Shown: positions 33,508 to 41,113 of the stretch, piece after piece
How the letters are laid out: each line of letters starts with the position of its first letter
How positions within the stretch are numbered: the stretch's first letter is position 1
NCBI GenBank assembly: GCA_016208105.1
Contig: JACQYS010000008.1
Coordinates: forward strand, 124,001 to 188,000
Direction of reading: 5' to 3'
Source of the DNA: Desulfovibrio sp.
GTDB lineage: Bacteria; Desulfobacterota; Desulfovibrionia; Desulfovibrionales; Desulfovibrionaceae
Length of the DNA: 64,000 nt
The notes under the pieces: generated by a model
Databases searched by the model: none
What the model saw: only the letters and a program-made list of their open reading frames with translations
What the model was told of the DNA's origin: nothing
Translations under genes and position numbers: made by a program

Positions 33508-34596
33508 TCAGATGAAATTATCGTGCGGGGCAGGGTTTCGCAGACGCCAGAGATACGCATTGATCTTATCCATCCGGCAATTGCTCCGGCACTCGGTGAT
33601 GTCCAGGTTATGCATCATTTCCAGGGAAATCCGTCTCCTCGCTCCCTCCCAGACCTCGGCGAAGCTATGCTCCTGGATGTTTCCGAGTTTGAACCGCTCG
33701 TCGCCAAGGAAGGCGCTGCAGCTGACAAGATCTCCGGTTGAAGAAACATACGCCCAGAAAAAGGGGGTGGAAAAACATGAGGAGTATGCCTTGGCCCGGC
33801 TGTAATTCTGCATGGTCGTTGCTCTAAAGACCACGGAGAAACGCTCTGTGGACATGGCATCCAAGCGTTCCTTGAGAGACAGGTGCGGTCCGTAGTCGAT
33901 GTTTTCATACTGACGGTTGTGGCTTCTCTTGTGCTGCGAGAATGGCTTTACCACCAGGTAGTCGACCCCTATTTCGTCGCGGCAGATTCTGGCCAAGTCC
34001 TCCACTTCGTGGACGTTCTCCGGCAGTAACAGGATCTGCACCCCGATGCTCACACCCCATCCATTCGCCTGACGGGCTTCCACTGCCCGGCGGAGATTGG
34101 CACGAACCTTGTCAAAATCGCCCTCCGGGCACCTGTGGATGGCCTTATACGTTTCGGGGCTCCCCGCATTACAGCTGACCTTGATCCAACTGACCTTGGA
34201 CAGGCTGCGCTCCACGAAACGGTCGCCAAGCAGCACCCCGTTGGTGGTGAAGGAGGTGTCGATCCCGGCACTGCTGGCTGCCTCGACCATCTCGTTGATT
34301 CTCGTGTTCAGTAGGGGCTCCCCCTCACCAGCGAACATCACACTGCGCACACCCTTCTCGCCCATCTCGGCCAGCCGTTCAACCATGAGCCCCGCGTCCA
34401 ACTGCTTTGGCGCATACCCCATGTAGTCCAAGGCGCAGAAAGTGCACCGGTGATTGCATGCCCCGATGGGGGATATCTCAACGTACAGGGGATAGATTTT
34501 CTTGAGGGCTTCCCAGTCGTCCCCGGCCGCCACCCAGGCGGCCACCCTGTCCGGATGGAGCATCAGCTTGTGCCCGTCGATGGCGAAGGAGTCCAT
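33508..34596 (-). CDS. Radical SAM protein with Cys-rich C-terminus (NFI-tail family, copy 3)
   Basis: 362 residues, a more distant relative of the proteins at 24822 and 30346. It starts IDGHKLMLHPDRVAAWVAAG, has the cluster motif CNHRCTFC at 47-54, FAGEGEPLLNTRIN and KVSCNAGSPETYKAIH in the barrel, DYLVVKPFSQHKRS, then a Cys-bearing C-terminus (CFSTPFFWAYVSSTGDLVSC, FKLGNI, CRSNC) and ends APHDNFI. It comes between the HldE-like gene and E1 alpha in the same direction. Whether the three copies act on one molecule or on three related ones is not decidable here. Confidence 0.8.
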   Translation of the reverse strand: MDSFAIDGHKLMLHPDRVAAWVAAGDDWEALKKIYPLYVEISPIGACNHRCTFCALDYMGYAPKQLDAGLMVERLAEMGEKGVRSVMFAGEGEPLLNTRINEMVEAASSAGIDTSFTTNGVLLGDRFVERSLSKVSWIKVSCNAGSPETYKAIHRCPEGDFDKVRANLRRAVEARQANGWGVSIGVQILLLPENVHEVEDLARICRDEIGVDYLVVKPFSQHKRSHNRQYENIDYGPHLSLKERLDAMSTERFSVVFRATTMQNYSRAKAYSSCFSTPFFWAYVSSTGDLVSCSAFLGDERFKLGNIQEHSFAEVWEGARRRISLEMMHNLDITECRSNCRMDKINAYLWRLRNPAPHDNFI

Positions 34597-34609
34597 ACCG
34601 TTCTGGTCC

Positions 34610-36154
34610 CTACTTTAAAAGCGAAATCAAATGTTTGACCATGGCCGTCTTGTCCATGGAGGTTCTGTTGGACATGGTTCCCACGGCCTGGGCACCAGCA
34701 ATGTTGGCCATTACGCCCACCATCTCCATTGGCGCGCCAAGACGGGCGAGCAGCGAGACGACCGAGAGCACCGCGTCTCCAGCGCCCACCCTGTCCACGA
34801 TGTGTCCGGTGAAGGCCGGCACATCGAAAAATCCCTCATCCGCGCTCCATGCGAGGCAGCCCTGTTTACCGCGCGTGATGAGCATACGCGGACAGTGCAT
34901 CCTCTCGGCAACGCTCGAAACAATGTCGTACAAGGGCCGGACCCGGCTGTGCGCAGCCATGCGAATCTCCTTTTCCGAGATGCATATGAAATCCGCGCGC
35001 GGATACTTGTACACCGTGTTGAATCCCATGTTTCCGGCGTTAACCTGGGTATTGAGGGCCAGAAAAGGAGACTTGTCGATGAGCCAGGAGATGCTTGCCT
35101 CATCGAACATTCCGTGGCCGTAGTCGGCGGCCACGACCAGATCAATCTCGGAGATCATTTCCGAAAGAACTGAAAGAAGCTTCTTTGAATTCTCCGCACT
35201 CTCTTCGCATCCGTTCATGATGTAGACTTCGAAGAGCTTCTGCAGAGGATATGTTTCCACGAAGCGGCGCTTCACTATCGTGGGCGCGTCTGGGAGATAG
35301 AGAAAGTGCGGCCGCACCCCATCGCGGAGATTCTCAAGAATCATCTCCTCGTGGCTCTCGCGTTCACCAAGGAAGGTCACCATCTCCACGTTATTGGTGA
35401 AAGCGGCCAGATGGTTTGCGATGGCGAGAATGCCACCGGCAGCGCGTTCTGCCTCGATGAAACGCGCCGCCAGAATGGGCTCCTTCCCCGATTTCCCCAG
35501 GGTTTCGCAGTAGTGGTGTTCGTCTATGATGGCCTCACCCAGCGCAAGCACGCGAAGCGACGACGCCTTATCAAGGTATTGTACCACCTCGTCCTGGGAG
35601 AACCTGTCGGCGAACCCTCTCAGGTATTCGGCCACGTGGCGTGGGAATGGCGAATAATAGGTATTGATGAGCGATGAGGAACTGAAGACGATATCGTTGG
35701 TGAAATGGACCCGCCCGCCAGTGTTTTCTACGGCCTGAGTCTCGTCGACGATCTTCCCCGAGGGATCGTTGGCTGCGTCTTTATACTCTCCCCCCTTGAC
35801 GTAGATGTCCGGTTTAAGGAGCGCGATGGTCTCTACCGCCGTGGGCCAACGGTTGATCGCCACATAATCGACGCAACCCAGGGCGGCCAGCGCCTCGGCG
35901 CGAAGAGTCTGGGTGAAGGCCGGACGATGAGGCCCTTTGTTCACGTGGGAATCGTCAGTCAGGGTCACCACCAGGATGTCCCCAAGTGACTTGGCCTCTT
36001 CAAGGTAACGGATATGACCGATATGCAACAGGTCGAAAACGCCGTGACAGTGTACCACCACCCGGCCCTTTCGTGTGCGAGCCAACTCCCCGGCCAGATC
36101 GGCCAGATCGAAAATCTTGCTGCTCGCCCGCTGCATCATCGTCCTGCCTTTCAT
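34610..36154 (-). CDS. HldE-like bifunctional protein with reversed domain order (nucleotidyltransferase + PfkB kinase)
   Basis: 514 residues. The N-terminal 160 are a cytidylyltransferase-fold domain of the RfaE domain-II type (CHGVFDLLHIGHIRYLEEAK with the HxGH nucleotide site, then VTLTDDSHVNKGP and IYVKGGEYKD). From about residue 200 there is a ribokinase/PfkB domain ending in VDRVGAGDAVLSVVSLLARL with the catalytic GAGD. E. coli HldE has the kinase first. Such a protein would phosphorylate a heptose or similar sugar at C1 and transfer a nucleotide to it. It overlaps the epimerase stop by four bases. Confidence 0.85.
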   Translation of the reverse strand: MKGRTMMQRASSKIFDLADLAGELARTRKGRVVVHCHGVFDLLHIGHIRYLEEAKSLGDILVVTLTDDSHVNKGPHRPAFTQTLRAEALAALGCVDYVAINRWPTAVETIALLKPDIYVKGGEYKDAANDPSGKIVDETQAVENTGGRVHFTNDIVFSSSSLINTYYSPFPRHVAEYLRGFADRFSQDEVVQYLDKASSLRVLALGEAIIDEHHYCETLGKSGKEPILAARFIEAERAAGGILAIANHLAAFTNNVEMVTFLGERESHEEMILENLRDGVRPHFLYLPDAPTIVKRRFVETYPLQKLFEVYIMNGCEESAENSKKLLSVLSEMISEIDLVVAADYGHGMFDEASISWLIDKSPFLALNTQVNAGNMGFNTVYKYPRADFICISEKEIRMAAHSRVRPLYDIVSSVAERMHCPRMLITRGKQGCLAWSADEGFFDVPAFTGHIVDRVGAGDAVLSVVSLLARLGAPMEMVGVMANIAGAQAVGTMSNRTSMDKTAMVKHLISLLK

Positions 36155-37137
36155 TTGTCGCCTAGGTACCGAAACCAGTCTGCAGTTGCAGTGTGGATGC
36201 TCTCGGAATCCCAGACCGGAGCGTCCGCCCAGTCATTGATGCGTTCGATCATGACGCCCACGCCTTTTTCAAAGGATACCGTGGGTTTCCAGCCGAGGTC
36301 CCGGACTATGGCCGTAATGTCGGCCCAGGTCACCTCCGGCTCGCCGGGCCGTTTTGGGATGTGAACCTTTCCCCCCCCCAGGAGTTTCACAAGCCGATTG
36401 ACGGTTTGCGGATTGCCGCTGCCTACGTTGTAGGCCCGCCCGCTCAGGTCCGACCCTGCAGCGCGAACAAAGGCGTCGACCACGTCTGATACAAAGATGA
36501 AATCCCGGCGCTGAGAGCCGTCCCCCACAACTGTGAAAGGCTTTCCGGCCAGTTTCTGTGCCAGAAAAACCCCGAAAACCGCTCCGTAGGCCCCGGTGGT
36601 CCGAGACCTCGGGCCATAGACATTAAAGAGCCTCAGCGAGAGCACATTCATCCCGTATGTCTGTCCCCAATGCATAACGTATTCCTCACCCACTCGCTTT
36701 GTCAGAGCGTAGGGATACATCGGCCTGACGGGGGCATCTTCACCAGTGGGGTAGACGTCCGGAATGCCATAGCACGAGGACGAGGCCGCATAGACGAATC
36801 GTTTGGCACCGGCGGTTCTGGCAGCCTCAAGCACGCAGGCTGTCCCATCTGCGTTTGATCTGTGGTAGCGAAGGGGATCCTTGATGGAAGGCACAATGTC
36901 CGCCAAACCCGCGAGGTGAAACACCCAATCTGCGCCTTCGAAGGCCTCGGCAAGGCCAGCCTCGTCGGTGACCGAAACGCGGGCTAAGCGCGCTCCCCGC
37001 TTCATCGCCGCAGCCAGGTTGCTTTCACGCCCGGTTGAAAGGTCGTCAACTACCACCACTTCATGCCCTTCGCCGATCAGGCGGTCGGCCAAGTGACTCC
37101 CGATAAAACCAGCACCACCGGTTATGATCGAACGCAC
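36151..37137 (-). CDS. NAD-dependent nucleotide-sugar epimerase/dehydratase
   Basis: 328-residue extended short-chain dehydrogenase. ITGGAGFIGSHLAD is the NAD-binding loop, AASSSCYG gives the catalytic Ser/Thr segment, and YPYALTK is the YxxxK catalytic pair. RLFNVYGPRSRTTGAYG and GDGSQRRDFIFVSDVVDAF are UDP-sugar binding segments of GalE/ADP-heptose-epimerase-like enzymes. It is the first gene of the presumed operon down to 24.8 kb and is coupled to the HldE-like gene by an ATGA overlap, so it may epimerise the sugar nucleotide that protein makes. The 139 bases to 37276 hold no gene. Confidence 0.87.
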   Translation of the reverse strand: MRSIITGGAGFIGSHLADRLIGEGHEVVVVDDLSTGRESNLAAAMKRGARLARVSVTDEAGLAEAFEGADWVFHLAGLADIVPSIKDPLRYHRSNADGTACVLEAARTAGAKRFVYAASSSCYGIPDVYPTGEDAPVRPMYPYALTKRVGEEYVMHWGQTYGMNVLSLRLFNVYGPRSRTTGAYGAVFGVFLAQKLAGKPFTVVGDGSQRRDFIFVSDVVDAFVRAAGSDLSGRAYNVGSGNPQTVNRLVKLLGGGKVHIPKRPGEPEVTWADITAIVRDLGWKPTVSFEKGVGVMIERINDWADAPVWDSESIHTATADWFRYLGDK

Positions 37138-37276
37138 GCAACCTCCAATGTCATTTCAAGCCACATTTCTTCGCAAGCAATTTGCTCATAAGCAAAACCA
37201 AGTACACGTAGCGAGACCGTATCACGCCATATCTTCGACGATCCGGACAAGATACTGACGCTTAAAACCATTACTC

Positions 37277-38092
37277 TCAGCCAGGGACTCTTCCCTCAGC
37301 TAAGGCCTTACGCGCTACTCGCACCAAAGATTTTGATTCCTCTAACAGTTTACTCCAGTTGCTCGGGCTATGCACACCCACATTGCGCTGCTCGTGGCTG
37401 CGAACTGAGTAAAGTACGCGAGGCACATGCAGGAAGCGTACCCCACCCAAAGCGAACCGGAGGAACTGCTCGTGGTCGTTGGCTAGATAGTCCACATTCA
37501 TAGGACCGAAGCGGTCCAGCAGGGAACGCCGGTATAGTTTTGAAACTCCGCAAAGGTACCAGTCTGCAAAGCAGGTTGTGAAATCGTAATCGGGCAGGGA
37601 AAAGCGACGGAGTATCCGCCCCTGATCATCGATGATGAACATGTCCGAATAGACGAAATCGGCCTTGTCTTCCATGAGAGGAGCAGCCAGTTCGGCAACC
37701 ATGCGCGGATGGCAGATATCGTCAGAGGCAACATAGGTTGTGTACTCGCCTGTGGCCGCAGCGAAACCCTTGTTGTAGGTCCATGTGGAACCCCGATTGC
37801 GCTCGTTGCGCTCCACAATCAGGTCTCGCCCTTCTTGGGGCCAACGCAAATGTTCGGTCCTCAGCAACGTGTCAGTCGCTTCGTCATAACGTGAGGCGTA
37901 GGAAGTTCTTTCCGATCGAACGCGGCGAGCATACTCTTCGAGAAACTCGCCTGTCCCATCAGTTGAACAGTCGTCCATAACTATGATTTCTATTCGTGGA
38001 TATTCCTGAAACCAGATGGAGTCCAGGCAGGCCCCAAGGTACTGTACCTGATTGTACGTAGGCACGATGATCGAAACTTTGGGAAAGTCCAT
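37277..38092 (-). CDS. Glycosyltransferase family 2 protein
   Basis: 271 residues from ATG 38092, which has GGAG nine bases upstream; the open frame to 38158 is unsupported. GT-A fold: VSIIVPTYNQVQYLGACLDS at the N-terminus, IIVMDDCSTDGTGEFL, and TTYVASDDICHPRM with the SDD metal-binding DxD equivalent. FGPMNVDYLANDHEQFLRFA is the acceptor-side ED-like region. A soluble inner-face transferase; donor unknown. It faces away from the Maf gene across 230 bases. Confidence 0.85.
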   Translation of the reverse strand: MDFPKVSIIVPTYNQVQYLGACLDSIWFQEYPRIEIIVMDDCSTDGTGEFLEEYARRVRSERTSYASRYDEATDTLLRTEHLRWPQEGRDLIVERNERNRGSTWTYNKGFAAATGEYTTYVASDDICHPRMVAELAAPLMEDKADFVYSDMFIIDDQGRILRRFSLPDYDFTTCFADWYLCGVSKLYRRSLLDRFGPMNVDYLANDHEQFLRFALGGVRFLHVPRVLYSVRSHEQRNVGVHSPSNWSKLLEESKSLVRVARKALAEGRVPG

Positions 38093-38322
38093 GTTGCGAA
38101 TCTCCAATTCTTTTACAGTTCGACTGCCTCGGTTGTTCGTCCAACTTGGCGATGCCAACTATCGTATGCCTGCAGTGGATTCAAGTCCATACGACGGAAG
38201 TGCTTCCAGTCTGACCCTCAATTCCACATGCAGAACACCTAGCCACCTGTTCCTCTCCATTGGAATGCAGGGAAAGGATTTACTAGTTGCCCTGGCGCGA
38301 CACTCTGCGTTACTGATTCTTC
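38093..38322. other. Divergent promoter region between GT2 and Maf genes
   Basis: 230 bases between divergent genes. I looked for sigma-70, sigma-28 and sigma-54 elements. A TGGCGCG...CTGCG stretch near 38290 has its GG and GC one base too far apart for a sigma-54 promoter, and I make no firm promoter call. Confidence 0.25.
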
Positions 38323-40110
38323 ATGTCATCTCTCGCCATCTTCCAGGAACTGGGTATTCTGGCGATTGGGTCAAGGACTGCGGGATCGGTACCTATCGTA
38401 AATGGCCTCCATGTCTTCCACCACCACAGTGCCCTTTGGGATTATTGCGATCCCAAGCTGGCCAACCCTTTCGTTCCAGGTGCCCAAGATTCCGAGGTTT
38501 TCGCCACCCTACCACCAGGAACCACCCTGACCGAGGCGATGGCACACAGCCGTTTCCTGGTGTTCATTGGTGCCCGCTCTTCACCAGAGCTGCAGGCTGC
38601 CCTCGCTCGGACGGATGGTGTTTGCCTGATTTTCGAGCCAGATTTGGATCAAACTGAGGCTTTTCTATCAGATGCCAAGCCCAGTGAATTAGCCCAAAAG
38701 GCAGTCTTTATTATTGGAGGCGATCCCGACTCCCTTGATGTCCCTTTGCTTTCAATGCTGCCGGAGGATGTGTGCCGCCTGGGCTATCCGCTGTTTTTCG
38801 TCCTGGACGGCCTGGCTGACGTCCTGCCGAAGTACATCCAGCGCGTGGAGGAGTTGATCGAACTTTTTTACTACCGCAACTTCATCTACCAATTGGACAG
38901 CCAGGAGAACGTGCGCGGCCTTCCTTTGCGCCCGATGACCCGCGACTACATCTACGACAGGCTCAAGCACCAGTATGAAAATTTAGAGCCTTGCCTCCGA
39001 TCTGGGACACTCGAAGACCTTCTTGGCGCCTTCACCGGGCACACGGCCATACTCGTAGCTGCCGGACCGGCCCTCCTGGACTGTTTGAAATTCATTCGTG
39101 AGAACCTGGACCGGACAGTCGTTATCGCGGTAAACAATGCCCTCAAGCCTCTTCTTGCAGAGGGTATCGAACCCCACTTTGTGGTCATTAACGACACTTC
39201 AGTGGATTCTGAGGTCGGCTTTACCGGGCTTTCCCCGCTCAAAAGAGCCTCCCTCGTGGCCCACTGCCTCTGCGGGACTGGCGACTCGATCTTCCCCAAC
39301 ATTTATTTCTTCGGTAACTTTCCGGGCCAGCCCTTTCCAAAGCGTAAATCACTCCTGCTCCACGGCTCGGTGATCACCACCGCATTCTCCCTGGCCGAAT
39401 ACTTAGGCTGCACAAAGGCCGTCCTCGCCGGTGTCCAACTGGCCTCACCTGACCCAATGACCATGAACTACGCCAAGGGAAGCGCCCATGAGGCACGGTG
39501 CTCAGAAGTGGTTGAGACAGATCTGCCAGGACGCTGGCCGCAACTCTATCCAGTAACAACAGCTGACAACAGAACGTTCTACACAACCCTCAATTTTTTC
39601 GACGCTGCTCAATGGTTCGCCGATCGTATCCGCATGGCCTCGCTTGAAGTCGTCAACCTCTGTCCAGCCAGCATCCTCAAAGGACCTGGTATTGAGTTTG
39701 ATCCTTCCCCCCCCCTACCAGAGGCCCCCGGCTTGGCCGCAAAGCTTGCTACCTTGTCACATACTGACATCTCGGCAAGGCGAGGGAAAGTGCTGGATTA
39801 TTTAAGCAAGGAAATGGCGCGATGGAAGAAGAAGCAACTAGCAGCCAGGGAGGCTGCTAAAAACCTGAACGCAGCCACATCCTTTATAACCGGCTGCGAC
39901 AACGACAATACTTCATTTATGCTGCAACGTTTTGAAGATTTCGACAATATGCATTTTCATACGACATTCTTTTGTGCTCGTTCTGACAAGGAACGCGCCG
40001 ACGGCGCCGTCTACTTCCTTGAACGCATGTCGCGGATGTGTACCGCCCTGCTTAAGATTCTCCTTGAGCAGCACCGCAGGATCGCCGCCATGCAAGAGCG
40101 CACCGGATAA
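38323..40110 (+). CDS. maf: Maf-family flagellin glycosyltransferase (DUF115 / MAF_flag10)
   Basis: 595 residues with the motility-accessory-factor core. TAILVAAGPALLDCLKFI near 245 is the AGPSL-type motif, VIAVNNALKPLLAEGIEPHFVVINDTS is the rest of the sialyltransferase-like domain, and NIYFFGNFPG then SVITTAFSLAEYLGCTKAVLAGVQLA follow. Maf proteins attach pseudaminic or legionaminic acid to flagellin Ser/Thr in the cytoplasm. Its presence in the same island as pseB/C/G/I is the strongest evidence that the sugar is used on flagella. The ATG at 38323 has no obvious ribosome site. It ends 13 bases from the convergent epimerase. Confidence 0.85.
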   Translation: MSSLAIFQELGILAIGSRTAGSVPIVNGLHVFHHHSALWDYCDPKLANPFVPGAQDSEVFATLPPGTTLTEAMAHSRFLVFIGARSSPELQAALARTDGVCLIFEPDLDQTEAFLSDAKPSELAQKAVFIIGGDPDSLDVPLLSMLPEDVCRLGYPLFFVLDGLADVLPKYIQRVEELIELFYYRNFIYQLDSQENVRGLPLRPMTRDYIYDRLKHQYENLEPCLRSGTLEDLLGAFTGHTAILVAAGPALLDCLKFIRENLDRTVVIAVNNALKPLLAEGIEPHFVVINDTSVDSEVGFTGLSPLKRASLVAHCLCGTGDSIFPNIYFFGNFPGQPFPKRKSLLLHGSVITTAFSLAEYLGCTKAVLAGVQLASPDPMTMNYAKGSAHEARCSEVVETDLPGRWPQLYPVTTADNRTFYTTLNFFDAAQWFADRIRMASLEVVNLCPASILKGPGIEFDPSPPLPEAPGLAAKLATLSHTDISARRGKVLDYLSKEMARWKKKQLAAREAAKNLNAATSFITGCDNDNTSFMLQRFEDFDNMHFHTTFFCARSDKERADGAVYFLERMSRMCTALLKILLEQHRRIAAMQERTG

Positions 40111-40123
40111 GCGTACTGGACAG

Positions 40124-41101
40124 CTAGACGAGATCGGCCCTGTTCTCGCTGAACCAGTCCATGGTGATGCTCAATCCCGCCCGCAAGACCATGTCCGGTT
40201 TGAACCCTCCGAGACTTTCCAGCTTGGAAGTATCCGCCAGAGAATGCCTGAGGTCGCCTGCCCGTTCGGGCAGGTAGGTGATGGGCAGCTTTTGCCCGGC
40301 AATATCGGCCAAAAGCTCGGCCAGTTCTGTCACCGAAGTGGACAACCCCGTGCCGACGTTGAACACGCCCGCCAGGGGCTTGCGCCCGGAAAGGCCCCCT
40401 GCCAGGAGAACGGCTTTGACCGCGTCGTACACGTAGACGAAGTCACGGGTCTGCCCGCCGTCTCCGAATATGGTCAGGGGCTGGCTGTTTAAGACCATGG
40501 CCATGAAGCGGCGGACCACCCCGTCATAGGGCCCTGGTTTGCCGCGGGCCGGGCCGTAGAGGTTGAAAAAACGCAGTGCGCACCCGAAGCCGGATTCCTC
40601 GATATGCTTGGAGGAAAGATACTTGGACCATCCGTAGGGGCTAACGGGATCCCCGGCCTGATCCTCTCGCACCGGACCGTCCACCGGCCGGCCGTACTCG
40701 GCGGCCGAGCCTGCGAAGACGAAGGCCGGCACGCCAAGATCCCGAGCTTCCTGATGCAGAGCCAGTGTGGCCGCATGGTTCACGGCCATGGTTTCCTCAG
40801 GATACTCCATGGACCAAGGAACGCTCACCACGGCCGCCATGTGCAATACAGCATCAAAGTTCCCGTGCTTTTCCGAGAGATCGGCCACGACCCCTGGTTC
40901 CACGATGGAGCGTTCATGGAAGGAGAAGTCCGGGTGCGCAACAAAGGGAGCCAGATTGGATTGCAGGCCCGAAAAAAAATTGTCCACGCCCACCACCGAG
41001 ACACCATCGTCGAGCATGGCTTGGCATAGTTTGGACCCCACGTTTCCGGCGACTCCGGTCACGAGGCAGCGGCGTTTTGCGGACGGTTTATTCGAAGACA
41101 T
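40124..41101 (-). CDS. NAD-dependent nucleotide-sugar epimerase
   Basis: 325 residues, GalE/WbpP-like. CLVTGVAGNVGSKLCQAML is the GxxGxxG loop, FAGSAAEYG the Ser region and YGWSK the YxxxK pair; RFFNLYGPARGKPGPYDGVV and GDGGQTRDFVYVYDAV bind the UDP-sugar. It is only moderately like the epimerase at 36151, so it is not a recent duplicate. It lies 13 bases after the HAD-like gene at 41114 and may share its transcript. Confidence 0.85.
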   Translation of the reverse strand: MSSNKPSAKRRCLVTGVAGNVGSKLCQAMLDDGVSVVGVDNFFSGLQSNLAPFVAHPDFSFHERSIVEPGVVADLSEKHGNFDAVLHMAAVVSVPWSMEYPEETMAVNHAATLALHQEARDLGVPAFVFAGSAAEYGRPVDGPVREDQAGDPVSPYGWSKYLSSKHIEESGFGCALRFFNLYGPARGKPGPYDGVVRRFMAMVLNSQPLTIFGDGGQTRDFVYVYDAVKAVLLAGGLSGRKPLAGVFNVGTGLSTSVTELAELLADIAGQKLPITYLPERAGDLRHSLADTSKLESLGGFKPDMVLRAGLSITMDWFSENRADLV

Positions 41102-41113
41102 TCTCGACTCCCT

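Noticed and set aside
38285-38310. Sigma-54 promoter upstream of maf
   Set aside because: GG and GC are eleven bases apart instead of ten and the flanking bases do not match consensus.
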